Shown: piece after piece, positions 18,550 through 27,406 of the stretch
How the letters are laid out: each line of letters begins with the position of its first letter
Numbering within the stretch: position 1 is the first letter of the stretch
DNA from: JALYNX01 sp963780755
Lineage (GTDB): Bacteria; Actinomycetota; Acidimicrobiia; Spongiisociales; ZC4RG35
DNA: 64,000 bases
Assembly (NCBI GenBank): GCA_963780755.1
Contig: CAWACX010000002.1
Span: 744,001 to 808,000, forward strand
Direction: 5' to 3'
Translations under genes and position numbers: made by a program
The notes under the pieces: generated by a model
What the model was told of the DNA's origin: nothing
Databases searched by the model: none
What the model saw: only the letters and a program-made list of their open reading frames with translations

Positions 18550-18561
18550 CTCGACCTGGCA

Positions 18562-19902
18562 TCAATAGAAGATCACCCCGATCAGGGCGCCGACGATCAC
18601 CGCAGTCACCGACATGATCAGCATCGGGACGAAGAAGCTGTGGTCGAGCAACTTCGTTCCCAGCTTGGTCCCTCCGGTGAGGTCGAAGTTGGCAGCAGCG
18701 ATCTGGGTGCCGTTGGCGGGCAGGGTGTAAACGCCACCCAGGGCGCCGGCCCACATGCCGGTCACCAGGCCGGGAGCGAGCCCCGCGGCGAGGCCGATGG
18801 GGACGATGGTCCGGGTTGCCGTCGACTGGCTAGTGGTCAGGGCGGCGACCAGGAACACGGCGAGAGCAAAGATCCACACCGCTTGGTTCACCCAACCACC
18901 GATCGTTGTGACGATGAACTCCTCGTGAGCGGCGATGAAGGTTGCCGTCAACCAGGCGATGCCGAAAAGTGCGATGGCGGAGACCATTCCGGCCTTGAAC
19001 ACCGACGCACCGGGAACCTCGGAGACATCCGGCTTGCCGACGATCAGGATCAGCACGGCAACCGTGAACATCACCAGCTGGATAGTGGTGGTCATGTCGA
19101 TGGTCACGATCTCGCCGGCGACTTCGAACGACGGACGAAGTTCGGGGAACAGACCGAGGATCACGATCGCCACGACGCCAAGCAGGAAGACGATGCCCGA
19201 GTTGCGGCCCTCCTTGGTCGCTGTCAGCTCGATCTTTTGCCCGGAACCGCCGGGTGGGGCCAAGGCTCCGGAGGCGATCCTCTCCTGGATTTCCGGGTCC
19301 TCGTCGATGTCCTTGCCCATCCTTCCCACCACTAGTGCGGTGACAACGATGCCGACGATGCATGCCGGGATCGTGATCGACAGGATCTGTGCCAGGTCGA
19401 AGTTGTAGGGCTCGACGGCGGTCAGGGTCAGCATGGCGGCCATTGCCGCCGAGACCGGAGAGGCAGCGAGCGACATCCCGGACTGGACCACCGTGACGGT
19501 GAGCGGTCGGGACGGCCTGATGTTGTTTTGATAGGACACGTCGTAGATCACCGGGAGCAGCGGGTAGAGGATGTTGCTGGTGCCGGCCCCGATCGTGAAC
19601 GCGAATGCGGTCAGTGGCGCGATCACCGTGATCTGCTTCGGGTGGCGCTGGATCACCCCGGCGGCGACCTTGACCATCCAGTCGACTCCGCCGGCCACTT
19701 GCATCAGAGAGGCCGCGGTGACCACGGCGAGGATGATCAGAAGGGCGGCAATGGGTGGCTCGCCCGGAGCCTCGCCAAAAACGAAGACCAAGACGGCGAC
19801 ACCAAGGCCGCCCCAGACACCGATCCCCACCCCTCCGGCACGGGTACCCATGACGATGGCGCCGAGGACCACCACCGCCTCGAGGATGAACGTGATATCC
19901 AT
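18562..19902 (-). CDS. Anaerobic C4-dicarboxylate carrier, DcuA/DcuB family
   Basis: A 446-residue polytopic protein. Family landmarks are GGVDWMVKVAAGVIQRHPKQIT, AFTIGAGTSNILYPLLPVIYDVSY, SGMSLAASPVSAAMAAML and a C-terminus with NGTQIAAANFDLTGGTKLGTK. Dcu carriers exchange aspartate or fumarate for succinate in the inner membrane. In a cluster with peptidases and an amino-acid permease it would feed or drain aspartate-type carbon. It sits 15 bp downstream of the small lipoprotein gene. Confidence 0.88.
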   Translation of the reverse strand: MDITFILEAVVVLGAIVMGTRAGGVGIGVWGGLGVAVLVFVFGEAPGEPPIAALLIILAVVTAASLMQVAGGVDWMVKVAAGVIQRHPKQITVIAPLTAFAFTIGAGTSNILYPLLPVIYDVSYQNNIRPSRPLTVTVVQSGMSLAASPVSAAMAAMLTLTAVEPYNFDLAQILSITIPACIVGIVVTALVVGRMGKDIDEDPEIQERIASGALAPPGGSGQKIELTATKEGRNSGIVFLLGVVAIVILGLFPELRPSFEVAGEIVTIDMTTTIQLVMFTVAVLILIVGKPDVSEVPGASVFKAGMVSAIALFGIAWLTATFIAAHEEFIVTTIGGWVNQAVWIFALAVFLVAALTTSQSTATRTIVPIGLAAGLAPGLVTGMWAGALGGVYTLPANGTQIAAANFDLTGGTKLGTKLLDHSFFVPMLIMSVTAVIVGALIGVIFY

Positions 19903-19917
19903 TTGCTCCCTTTCGGA

Positions 19918-20337
19918 TCAGTCCGTGCCGCAGACGACGTCGAGTCGCTGAGTGAGTTGCTCGTATGCCGTGACCGAGGTGGTCACCGATTCTTCCATCA
20001 ATGGCCTCGCCACTTCCAGGCCCTCGTCGCCGAGGTCGAAGGTGACCTGTCTCAGATCGAGAAGGGCCAGGTTCAAATTGGAGACGATCTGGTCGTAGAG
20101 GCCATCAGAAGCGGCCTGCAACTGATCCAGTTGGACGATGACGTCCTCGACGAGCGCGAGGGCGTCGGAGGCAGTCGCGGTCTCCAGATCGAGTTCCTGG
20201 AGCTGAGTCACCGAATCCTGAAGGTCCTCGTACTCGCGACAGAGGTCTCGCTCTGCTGCGTTGCCACAGGCGACGACCGCAATAGTCGACGCGGCCAAGG
20301 CGACCACCACCGATCGTCTGCCGTGATTGGCCATCAT
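19918..20337 (-). CDS. Hypothetical small lipoprotein
   Basis: A 139-residue protein with a basic start, a hydrophobic stretch and a lipobox-like VVACG, so it is probably lipid-anchored outside the membrane. The rest is acidic and predicted helical with heptad-like Leu spacing, which fits a short coiled coil. No family is recognised. It lies between the Dcu carrier and the M20-type peptidase in a compact minus-strand group. Confidence 0.7.
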   Translation of the reverse strand: MMANHGRRSVVVALAASTIAVVACGNAAERDLCREYEDLQDSVTQLQELDLETATASDALALVEDVIVQLDQLQAASDGLYDQIVSNLNLALLDLRQVTFDLGDEGLEVARPLMEESVTTSVTAYEQLTQRLDVVCGTD

Positions 20338-20347
20338 TCAGCTCCCT

Positions 20348-21451
20348 TCACTCCGGTTCCTGAGTGACGATCGTTACCAGGATCTTGCACGCCGTGACCA
20401 TGTCGTCGACGGCAATGTGCTCGGTCGTTGCGTGCTCATCGACCATCCCCGTGGCCATGGCGACACAGGGGATGCCTTTGGCGTTGAAGAAGTTGCCGTC
20501 GGTGCCGCCCCCGCTCTTTCGTGGGACCACCTCCAGACCCAGCGAGCGAATCGCCCGTTCGGCCTCCGCATAGGGCCGTTCCGACTCGTCGATGTGGTAG
20601 GTGCGGTAGATCTCCTCGGCTTCGAAGTCCACCGTCGCACCATGGCGGGCTGCGGCCTCGTCCAGTGCTGCTCGCATCGCGTCTAGTTGGGCATCCAACT
20701 TCTCCTGGTCGTGGCTCCGAGCCATTCCCTGCAACACCACCTCACCGGGGACGATGTTCCGGGCCTCACCGCCGCTGATGGTCCCGATGTTGGCGACGGT
20801 CTCCTCATCGATCCGACCCAGGGGCATGGCAGCGATGGCCTCGGCGGCGACCTTCACGGCATTGATCCCCTTCTCCGGCTCGACGCCGGCGTGGACTTTC
20901 TTACCGTGAACGGTGGCGGTGATGTACACCGAGGTCGGTGCCCAATAGGTGATCGCGCTGATCGCGCCTGCGGTGTCGAAGACGAACCCGTAGGTGGATT
21001 TCAGCTTGCCGACGTCCATCTGACGGGAGCCAACGAGACCGCTCTCTTCGCCCACCGAAACCACGAATTCGATACTGGGGTGCTCGACCTCGGGATGGTC
21101 GTGGAGCAATGTCAGCAGCTCCAGGCAGCCCGCGATCCCGGACTTGTCGTCGGCGCCGAGGATGGTGGAGCCGTCGGTCTTGATGATCCCGTCTTCGATG
21201 ATCGGGCGTATGCCCACGTCGGTGCCGGCGGTGTCCATGTGGGTCGAGATGAGCACGGTGTCCGGCCGGGTCCCCGGGTAGGTCGCCACCAGATTTCCGA
21301 TGTCGTCGATCGTCACCTCGCAACCGAGCGCCGTGAAACGCCTCGAAAGCTCCACCCCGATCTCCTTCTCGTGACCGGTCGGACTGTCGATCGCAACCAA
21401 CTCCAGGAAGGTCTTGACCAAGCGGTCCTGATTGACGGCATCGGCAACCAT
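20348..21451 (-). CDS. M20 family peptidase, PepT-like tripeptidase
   Basis: A 367-residue metallopeptidase. The zinc site is visible as STHMDTAG, LGADDKSG and GEESGLVG, followed by a lid domain and the late GGGTDGNFFN segment. The closest match by motif is the PepT/tripeptidase T group. ATG 21451 is chosen over GTG 21454, which differs by one codon. It is the first gene of the minus-strand peptide-use cluster. Confidence 0.85.
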   Translation of the reverse strand: MVADAVNQDRLVKTFLELVAIDSPTGHEKEIGVELSRRFTALGCEVTIDDIGNLVATYPGTRPDTVLISTHMDTAGTDVGIRPIIEDGIIKTDGSTILGADDKSGIAGCLELLTLLHDHPEVEHPSIEFVVSVGEESGLVGSRQMDVGKLKSTYGFVFDTAGAISAITYWAPTSVYITATVHGKKVHAGVEPEKGINAVKVAAEAIAAMPLGRIDEETVANIGTISGGEARNIVPGEVVLQGMARSHDQEKLDAQLDAMRAALDEAAARHGATVDFEAEEIYRTYHIDESERPYAEAERAIRSLGLEVVPRKSGGGTDGNFFNAKGIPCVAMATGMVDEHATTEHIAVDDMVTACKILVTIVTQEPE

Positions 21452-21550
21452 CACACTCCGTTCCTCATCACGAAAACTAACTGCTCGCTGGGCAACGTGA
21501 CGGCCATTGACAGAAGCCGGAGGCGAGCCGGCAGTTGCGAGAGGCCGATC

Positions 21551-22198
21551 TCAGTTGGCGACGTGCTCCTCGGCCTCATCGAGGTCGATTCCCGGGTCGA
21601 CCGTCAGCAGGGGGAGAAAGACATGGACCAGAGGCCCAATGAGGAGGGCGAAGGCAATGGTGCCCAAGCCGAAGGTGCCGCCGAGGGCCCATCCGATTCC
21701 CAGCACTACCACCTCGATGATGGTGCGGGTGAGACGGATCGAATACCCGCGCCTGGCCAGCCCGGTCATCAGGCCGTCGCGGGGCCCGGGGCCGAAGTTG
21801 GCCCCGATGTAGAGGCCCGAGGCAACCCCGATCACGCCGATACCCGCCAACAGCATCAACCAGGCGACAGCCGTGGATCCGGCGCTCGGGATGATCGCAG
21901 TGCTGGCATCGATCATCACCCCGATGATTATCACGTTGGCCACGGTGCCCCATCCCGGTTTCTCCCCGAGGGGGATCCAGGCGAGTAGGACGAGCCCGCT
22001 CACGATGATCGACCAGATACCGACCGTGAGCCCAAACCGCACCGCCAGACCTTGATGGAGAACGTCCCAGGGCGGCACTCCGAGGCCCGACTCCAGCATG
22101 AGCCCGATCCCGAGTCCGAACAGGACCAGCCCGAAGAGCAGCTGGGCGATCCGTCGGGGCATGTGACGGGGTTGAGGTCGTGATTCGGGTGGGTTCAT
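21551..22198 (-). CDS. YczE/YyaS-like integral membrane protein
   Basis: A 215-residue protein with five or six helices. It begins RIAQLLFGLVLFGLGIGLMLESGLGVPPWDVL, the hallmark of the YczE family, and contains IGANFGPGPRDGLMTGL. The biochemical role is unknown. Some relatives lie near transporters or biosynthetic clusters. The start at 22198 avoids a 12-residue N-terminal extension; the next in-frame ATG is also possible. Confidence 0.8.
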   Translation of the reverse strand: MNPPESRPQPRHMPRRIAQLLFGLVLFGLGIGLMLESGLGVPPWDVLHQGLAVRFGLTVGIWSIIVSGLVLLAWIPLGEKPGWGTVANVIIIGVMIDASTAIIPSAGSTAVAWLMLLAGIGVIGVASGLYIGANFGPGPRDGLMTGLARRGYSIRLTRTIIEVVVLGIGWALGGTFGLGTIAFALLIGPLVHVFLPLLTVDPGIDLDEAEEHVAN

Positions 22199-22301
22199 CA
22201 GAGAGGGTGGTCGGTGATACCTCACAACCCCCATCAGCCCTTAGGTCATTCCATGGTACGGCTCGCGAGGCGACCAAACTGTCACGTATGAGAGGACCGC
22301 G

Positions 22302-23273
22302 ATGACATCACTCAGGCCGCCACCCAAGGGCGACAGCCCGAGCCGGGTGGTGGGGCGGGTCATCGGCCTCGTGTTGCTGGTCATTGTTGCCGGCTCTGCC
22401 ATCTGGGCGGTTGTGACCAACCAGCGCATCGATCTGACCGAGACCACGACAACAGACGAACTGGACCGCACCGAGTTCATGACCTCGGGTGGTGTTGGCC
22501 TGAATGTCGATCGGTCCGGCAACGGGGAGAACGTTGTCGTCCTCCTTCACGACGTCGACGTGGCCGGTGGCGTGCTCTGGGATGGGGTGGTCGCTTCGCT
22601 GGGCCCGGAGGTGACCGCGGTGCGGGTGGACCTTCCCGGATTCGGTCTCAGCGATCGGGTGCCGGAGGAGGGGACCAACCACACCGTGGCGACGATGGCG
22701 GAGATGGTTTCCGAATTGGTTCAATCCGAATTCGGGCACGCGGTCACGTTCGCCGGAGTCGGTCTCGGCGGAGAAGTGGCCGCGGAAATCGCGGTCACCC
22801 ATCCCGACCTGGTCACAGGTCTGGTGATGGTCGACGTCGACTACTGGCTCGAGGGCAGTTGGGTCGAGTTCATCGAGCGTCTTCCGTTCTACGGCCGGCC
22901 GGCGGTCTTCGCCTTCGAGACCGCGGGCCCGTTCGCGGCGAGGCGGTGGGCCCCATATTGTGAGGACGGGGGCTGGTGCCCGACTCTCTCCCAGGTCGAG
23001 GCCAGGGACCTCGCCGAAACATTGGTCGACACGTCGGACTCGATCCGCTCCTTCCGACGGACGCCTCCCGCCTCGTTGGTCCCGTCCAAGCTGAACGAGA
23101 TCACGGCACCGACCCGTTTCGTCTGGAGCCAGGAGGGCACCGTCCCCAGGGAGTCGGTGGACCGTGTCCTCGAAGCTCTGCCCACCATGGAGGTAGAGGT
23201 GGTCCCGGTGTGGAAGGCTCATCTCGAGGAGCCGCTGGTGGTGGCTGACGCGATTCGGGCCGTCGGCTCCTGA
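22302..23273 (+). CDS. Membrane-anchored alpha/beta-hydrolase-fold protein lacking the nucleophile Ser
   Basis: A 323-residue protein with one N-terminal membrane helix (GLVLLVIVAGSAIWAVV) and an external hydrolase fold. VRVDLPGFGLSDR and the helix after the elbow are canonical. The elbow reads GVGLGGE, with Gly where the catalytic Ser belongs, and a late KAHLEEP replaces the usual GH...P. It is probably non-catalytic or uses another residue. The stop abuts the convergent quinone oxidoreductase stop with no gap. Confidence 0.75.
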   Translation: MTSLRPPPKGDSPSRVVGRVIGLVLLVIVAGSAIWAVVTNQRIDLTETTTTDELDRTEFMTSGGVGLNVDRSGNGENVVVLLHDVDVAGGVLWDGVVASLGPEVTAVRVDLPGFGLSDRVPEEGTNHTVATMAEMVSELVQSEFGHAVTFAGVGLGGEVAAEIAVTHPDLVTGLVMVDVDYWLEGSWVEFIERLPFYGRPAVFAFETAGPFAARRWAPYCEDGGWCPTLSQVEARDLAETLVDTSDSIRSFRRTPPASLVPSKLNEITAPTRFVWSQEGTVPRESVDRVLEALPTMEVEVVPVWKAHLEEPLVVADAIRAVGS

Positions 23274-24248
23274 TCAGCCGGCGATGTTGAGGAGCACCTT
23301 TCCCGTCGTGGCCCGGCCCTCGAGCGCACGCTGCGCTTCCTCCGCCTGGCTCAACCCGAACTCGGCGCCGATGCGAACGTCGAGGCTTCCGTGTTCGATC
23401 ATTGAGAACAAGTCGCTGGCCCTGCTTAGCAACTCCGCCCGCGTTGCCAGATAGTGGCGCATCGTGGGCCGGGTCAGGTAGATGCTGCCTTTGGCCGCCA
23501 GGATCAGTGGCGAGATGTCGCGGGGTGGGCCCGACGCGTTGCCGAAGGTGACCATCGTGCCTCGAGGACGGAGTAGGTCGAGGCCGAGGTCGAATGTGGC
23601 GGCTCCCACGCCGTCGTAGACCACGTCGATCGCATTGGGCCCGGCGATCGCCTCGACCGCCTCCTTGAAGTCGACCGAGTCGTAACGGATGACATGATCG
23701 GAGCCGGCTCCCCGGCTCAACTCGGCCTTCGCCTCATTGCCGACGGTCGTGAAGACCTCGGCGCCCTTGGACTTGGCGATCTGGGTAAGCAGCAGCCCCA
23801 CCCCACCAGCTCCGGCGTGGATCAGGCACCGGTCGCCCGAGGACAGAGGGAAGGTGTTATTCGCCAGGAAATGCGCGGTGATTCCCTGGAGGAGGACGGC
23901 CGCCGCCAACGAAGCGCCGATCGCTGCGGGCAATGGAATGGCGCGGTCCTCAGGGACCAGGAGTCGATCTGAATAGGAGCCGATGACATCGGCCCATCCG
24001 ACCCGGTCCCCGGCCTGGAGCTCACTCACCCCCGGGCCGACCGCCAGCACCGTGCCCGCACCTTCCATTCCGGGGATCAGAGGCAGGTCGACCTCGTAGA
24101 AGCCCTTCCGGTGGTAGATGTCGATGAAGTTGACCCCCGCCACCTCTACCGACACCAACAGCTCGCCGGGCCCGGGCTTGGGGTCGGCTCGCTCTTCGAA
24201 GCCGAGGACCTCGGGACCTCCGTGCTCTTGGATGACGACCGCCCTCAT
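23274..24248 (-). CDS. NADPH:quinone oxidoreductase (zinc-independent MDR family)
   Basis: A 324-residue medium-chain dehydrogenase/reductase starting MRAVVIQEHGGPEVLGFEE. The second GroES-like segment has PGMEGAGTVLAVG, and the nucleotide fold has LIHAGAGGVGLLLTQIAK. The zinc-ligand cysteines of alcohol dehydrogenases are absent, as in Qor. It reduces quinones or enones with NADPH. ATG 24248 is chosen because it overlaps the upstream stop (ATGA) and begins exactly at the conserved N-terminus. Confidence 0.88.
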   Translation of the reverse strand: MRAVVIQEHGGPEVLGFEERADPKPGPGELLVSVEVAGVNFIDIYHRKGFYEVDLPLIPGMEGAGTVLAVGPGVSELQAGDRVGWADVIGSYSDRLLVPEDRAIPLPAAIGASLAAAVLLQGITAHFLANNTFPLSSGDRCLIHAGAGGVGLLLTQIAKSKGAEVFTTVGNEAKAELSRGAGSDHVIRYDSVDFKEAVEAIAGPNAIDVVYDGVGAATFDLGLDLLRPRGTMVTFGNASGPPRDISPLILAAKGSIYLTRPTMRHYLATRAELLSRASDLFSMIEHGSLDVRIGAEFGLSQAEEAQRALEGRATTGKVLLNIAG

Positions 24249-24664
24249 GGTCGCTCGACCTTCCAGCCTCTTCCCCGCAACTCGCTGGCCAACAACTCGT
24301 CTCCGAGATAGGAGAGGTCGATCGCAGCCCGCTCTGCCCCCAACACCCGTTCGACGTGGTCCCGGATGGTGCGAGCCCATGCCTTCCCCTTGACCTCGGC
24401 CTCGAGCGAGATCGTGGCGTCGGCGTTGACGGTGAAGAGCTGGGCAAGGATTTGGGGATTGGTGCGCGAGCCCCGTTCCCCGTAGACCAGGAGAGCAGAT
24501 CCGGCCGGGAGGTCCTGGATGCCCCCGGTGGCCACGAAGGGGCCGTCAAAGGCCCATCCCGAAGACTTCGAGTTATCGACCGACTCCACGATCTTGGCCC
24601 AGTTCTTGTGCCTCTCATCACCGAGCAGCGGGACCTCGACCGCCACCAGCACCCGTTCGTCCAT
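24245..24664 (-). CDS. Hypothetical 139-residue protein upstream of the quinone oxidoreductase
   Basis: Begins MDERVLVAVEVPLLGDERHKNW. Mixed alpha/beta composition, no signal peptide or membrane helix, and no family recognised. A segment near the middle, SSGWAFDGPFVATGGIQDL, looks like a compact sheet. It overlaps the quinone oxidoreductase start by 4 nt and so is probably translated with it. It is divergent from the MoaD fusion. Confidence 0.6.
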   Translation of the reverse strand: MDERVLVAVEVPLLGDERHKNWAKIVESVDNSKSSGWAFDGPFVATGGIQDLPAGSALLVYGERGSRTNPQILAQLFTVNADATISLEAEVKGKAWARTIRDHVERVLGAERAAIDLSYLGDELLASELRGRGWKVERP

Positions 24665-24730
24665 GGTGCCGAGAGTAGGCCGCGACCTCCTTGCCCGCCT
24701 ACCCGTGTGCAGACCATTTACCCTTGTCTC

Positions 24731-25729
24731 ATGGCCCGACTTCGCCTCTTCGCCAATTTGAGGGAGATAGCGGGCGCTTCACGGGTCGAGGTCGGCTCGG
24801 ACACCGTGGGTGCGGTCATCGAGGAGGCCTCCGAGAGATACGGCCCGGACTTCCGCCGCACCGTCGAGACTTCACGGGTCTGGGTCAACGGCGAGAGCGC
24901 GTCGATGGAAGATCCCGTCGGCGAAGGTGACGAGGTCGTGATCCTGCCTCCGGTGTCGGGCGGCGGGAGGTCCATGACCGCGCCGACCACTCTCGACTTG
25001 CTCACCCTGCTCCCGGTCGCGGTGTTGGTGTTGGCGGTGGTCGCCAACACCCAGGACCAGGCGATCTGGGCCAGCGCGATGGTCGCGATCGTCGCGATGT
25101 GGGCGATCGACCTGAGCGCTGTCTTCGCGGCGCGGGGCCGGCCGTTCTCCGCATTGCCGGTGACGGTGACCGCGGCGGTCTCGGCGATGGCGGCCCACGC
25201 CCTGGGCGGCACCGGATACTCGCTCTCCCTGGTTGCCGCGGTGGTGGTTGGCCTGGGCTGGGCGGCGGCTTTCCCGACCTACCGCAAGGTCGAGGCCTTC
25301 AGCCCGATTGTCCTCGTCTCTTTGTTCGCCGGATTGGGCACGGCATCTCTGATCCTGGCCCGATCGGCACACAGCCCGGACCCCAACGCCGTCGACGTGT
25401 TCTTGGTCTCGGTGATCGCCGGCCTGGTCCTGGGTGCCATCGCGACCCGGGTCCCTTCCCTTCCCCTCGTGGACCCGTTTTCGATGACCGCCCTGGGGGC
25501 AATCCTCGGCGCCGTTGGCTCCGCCTGGCTCTGGGACCTCGACGTCGTGGGCTATCTGCTCGTTGGACTGGGGATCGCGGTCGCCCTCGTGGCCGGGCGC
25601 GGCTTCTCCTCGATGTTGCGCACCGGGCAGATCGCGTTGACCGAGCATCCGCCGGGGACACTGAGCTCGTTGGACGGTGTCGCCCTCGCCGCCACCATCT
25701 ACTTTCCGCTGCTTTCGATCATTCTCTGA
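24731..25729 (+). CDS. MoaD/ThiS-like ubiquitin-fold domain fused to a CdsA-like membrane domain
   Basis: The 332-residue frame starts with a MoaD-like beta-grasp domain (ARLRLFANLREIAGASRVEV ... EVVILPPVSGG) at about 1-80. MoaD normally ends at the Gly-Gly used for adenylation. Here the frame continues without a stop into about seven membrane helices. The final segment, GTLSSLDGVALAATIYF, resembles the DRIDS...P end of phosphatidate cytidylyltransferase (CdsA). A ribosome-like GGGAGG lies 3 nt before the ATG at 24974, so the membrane part could also be made alone. A single-base error that removed a stop would produce the same picture. Confidence 0.65.
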   Translation: MARLRLFANLREIAGASRVEVGSDTVGAVIEEASERYGPDFRRTVETSRVWVNGESASMEDPVGEGDEVVILPPVSGGGRSMTAPTTLDLLTLLPVAVLVLAVVANTQDQAIWASAMVAIVAMWAIDLSAVFAARGRPFSALPVTVTAAVSAMAAHALGGTGYSLSLVAAVVVGLGWAAAFPTYRKVEAFSPIVLVSLFAGLGTASLILARSAHSPDPNAVDVFLVSVIAGLVLGAIATRVPSLPLVDPFSMTALGAILGAVGSAWLWDLDVVGYLLVGLGIAVALVAGRGFSSMLRTGQIALTEHPPGTLSSLDGVALAATIYFPLLSIIL

Positions 25730-25780
25730 CCCGCGCGATGGACTAGAGCAAGCCACGGAGTCTGGTTAGCCTTGCGCCAC

Positions 25781-26863
25781 ATGGCTGCTGCGAGGACGCC
25801 GGGCCGCGTCATCCTTCTCGTCACAGTGATCGCCCTGGTGTCCACGTCTCTCCCACTCACCACGCTGGCGATCACCAGATCACAGGTCGAGGCGGCCTGT
25901 GCCGATTCGCGCGAGCAACTCGACGCGTACCGGGCAGCGCAGGCCGAGTTCGAGGAAGCAGCCATCGAATACGAAGGCATCCTCAACGAGGTCGAGAAGG
26001 TCGAGCGCAAGCAGGACAGCGTCGCGGGGTCGGTGGAGGTCCACACCGACGAGTTGGCCGAGATCCAGGAACTGATCGAAGAGCAGGCCGTCCAGTTGTA
26101 CATGCGAGGAGGGCTCTCCCGTCCCGGGATCATCTTCTCTGCCTCATCTGTCGACCAGTTCATGACCACGTCGGAGTTCCTGACCGAGGCCGCGAGCGGG
26201 GGGCAGGCGTCGATCGACGAGCTGATCGCCACCAGGAGCGAGCTCAATCGATTCCAGGATGACCTCACCGACACCAGGACCGAGCTCAAAGTCGTGGAGG
26301 GGAACAAGCTCGACGCCAAGAACCGCCAGGAAGAGGCCATGGATGCCGAGCAGGCTGCCTATTCCAAGCTCACTGAGCGTTGCCAGACGCTGACCTCGAA
26401 ATACGATGCCGAACGGCGGGCGGCGGCGGCCGCGGCGAAGGCCCGCGCCAGCGGCTCGGTCCAGGTCGGCTCGTTCATCTGCCCCTTCACCCCGGGCCGG
26501 ACCTCCTTCATCGACTCATGGGGTTTCCCCCGCTCCGGCGGTCGCCGGCACAAAGGCGTGGACATGTTTGCCGCATGGAATGAGCCGATGTACGCGGTCA
26601 CCTCGGGCTCGGTGCGGGTGTCTCACAGCTCGCTCGGCGGCAACTCGATATGGCTGAAGGGCGACAACGGGATCTCGTTCTATTACGCCCACCTGTCGGG
26701 GTACAACGTCTCATCGGGCCAGCGGGTGAGCCAGGGCCAGACCATCGGCTTCAACGGCGACAGCGGCAACGCCCGTGGCGGCAGCCCCCACCTCCATTTC
26801 GAGATCCGCACCGGCGGTGGCGCGGTCAATCCTTACCCGACCGTGGCCGCTGCCTGCAGGTAA
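25781..26863 (+). CDS. Secreted M23 peptidoglycan endopeptidase (EnvC/LytM type) with coiled coil
   Basis: A signal peptide (ILLVTVIALVSTSLPLTTLA) is followed by a long charged coiled coil (about 35-215). A LytM domain follows with zinc motifs HKGVDMF and HLHFE and the loop WLKGDNGISFYYAHL. The arrangement matches NlpD/EnvC-like murein hydrolases or their activators, which cut or activate cutting of peptide cross-links during division. ATG 25781 is preferred over TTG 25772. The RsiG-like gene begins 12 bp downstream. Confidence 0.88.
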   Translation: MAAARTPGRVILLVTVIALVSTSLPLTTLAITRSQVEAACADSREQLDAYRAAQAEFEEAAIEYEGILNEVEKVERKQDSVAGSVEVHTDELAEIQELIEEQAVQLYMRGGLSRPGIIFSASSVDQFMTTSEFLTEAASGGQASIDELIATRSELNRFQDDLTDTRTELKVVEGNKLDAKNRQEEAMDAEQAAYSKLTERCQTLTSKYDAERRAAAAAAKARASGSVQVGSFICPFTPGRTSFIDSWGFPRSGGRRHKGVDMFAAWNEPMYAVTSGSVRVSHSSLGGNSIWLKGDNGISFYYAHLSGYNVSSGQRVSQGQTIGFNGDSGNARGGSPHLHFEIRTGGGAVNPYPTVAAACR

Positions 26864-26875
26864 CCTTTCCAAACA

Positions 26876-27403
26876 GTGACTGGACAGCGCCGAATCGACA
26901 CCGTTCTCGAGCCGGAGTATCTGGCCGACCTGAGTGAGATCGACCTCGATGAGCTCAGGTCGCGTCGAGACACGGCAGAGGACGTGGAAAGCCAGATCTC
27001 CTATTACCGCCGTCTCCTCCATGGGCGCATGGACCTCCTGAATTTCGAGCTCCGACGCCGGTCGGGGGAGGAGGAGCGGTCGCTGCTCGACGCTCTCCCC
27101 GAGATCCTGGCGTCGGGCATGGTCCTCGGCGGGGAGCCCAACCTCCGACATATCGAAACCATGCCTCCACTGCCGACCACCACCGGGCGCCGTCTCATCG
27201 ACCGGATCATGGACGACGGGATCCTCACCCAACTCCCGGAATTGACCGACGACGAGGTCAACGAGGCGTTGGAACGGCTCAGCGAGGTCGAAGGCGAGCT
27301 CTCCTCCCAGCGCAAGCAATTGCACGTCGTGATCGACGCCCTGCAGAACGAGATCGTCGCTCGGTACCGGAGCCAGCAAGGCCAGGCGCAGGTCACTGGT
27401 TGA
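26876..27403 (+). CDS. RsiG-like c-di-GMP-binding coiled-coil (putative anti-sigma factor)
   Basis: A 175-residue soluble protein made of two long helices around a short middle domain. In Streptomyces RsiG each helix carries E(X)3S(X)2R(X)3Q(X)3D, and two c-di-GMP molecules clamp it to sigma WhiG. Here both helices keep the full register but with His for Gln: E-SQI-S-YY-R-RLL-H-GRM-D and E-GEL-S-SQ-R-KQL-H-VVI-D. The protein is thus a strong RsiG homologue whose ligand contact has changed in both arms. No whiG-type sigma gene lies in the window. It is flanked by the M23 peptidase and asparaginase genes. Confidence 0.8.
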   Translation: MTGQRRIDTVLEPEYLADLSEIDLDELRSRRDTAEDVESQISYYRRLLHGRMDLLNFELRRRSGEEERSLLDALPEILASGMVLGGEPNLRHIETMPPLPTTTGRRLIDRIMDDGILTQLPELTDDEVNEALERLSEVEGELSSQRKQLHVVIDALQNEIVARYRSQQGQAQVTG

Positions 27404-27406
27404 CCG

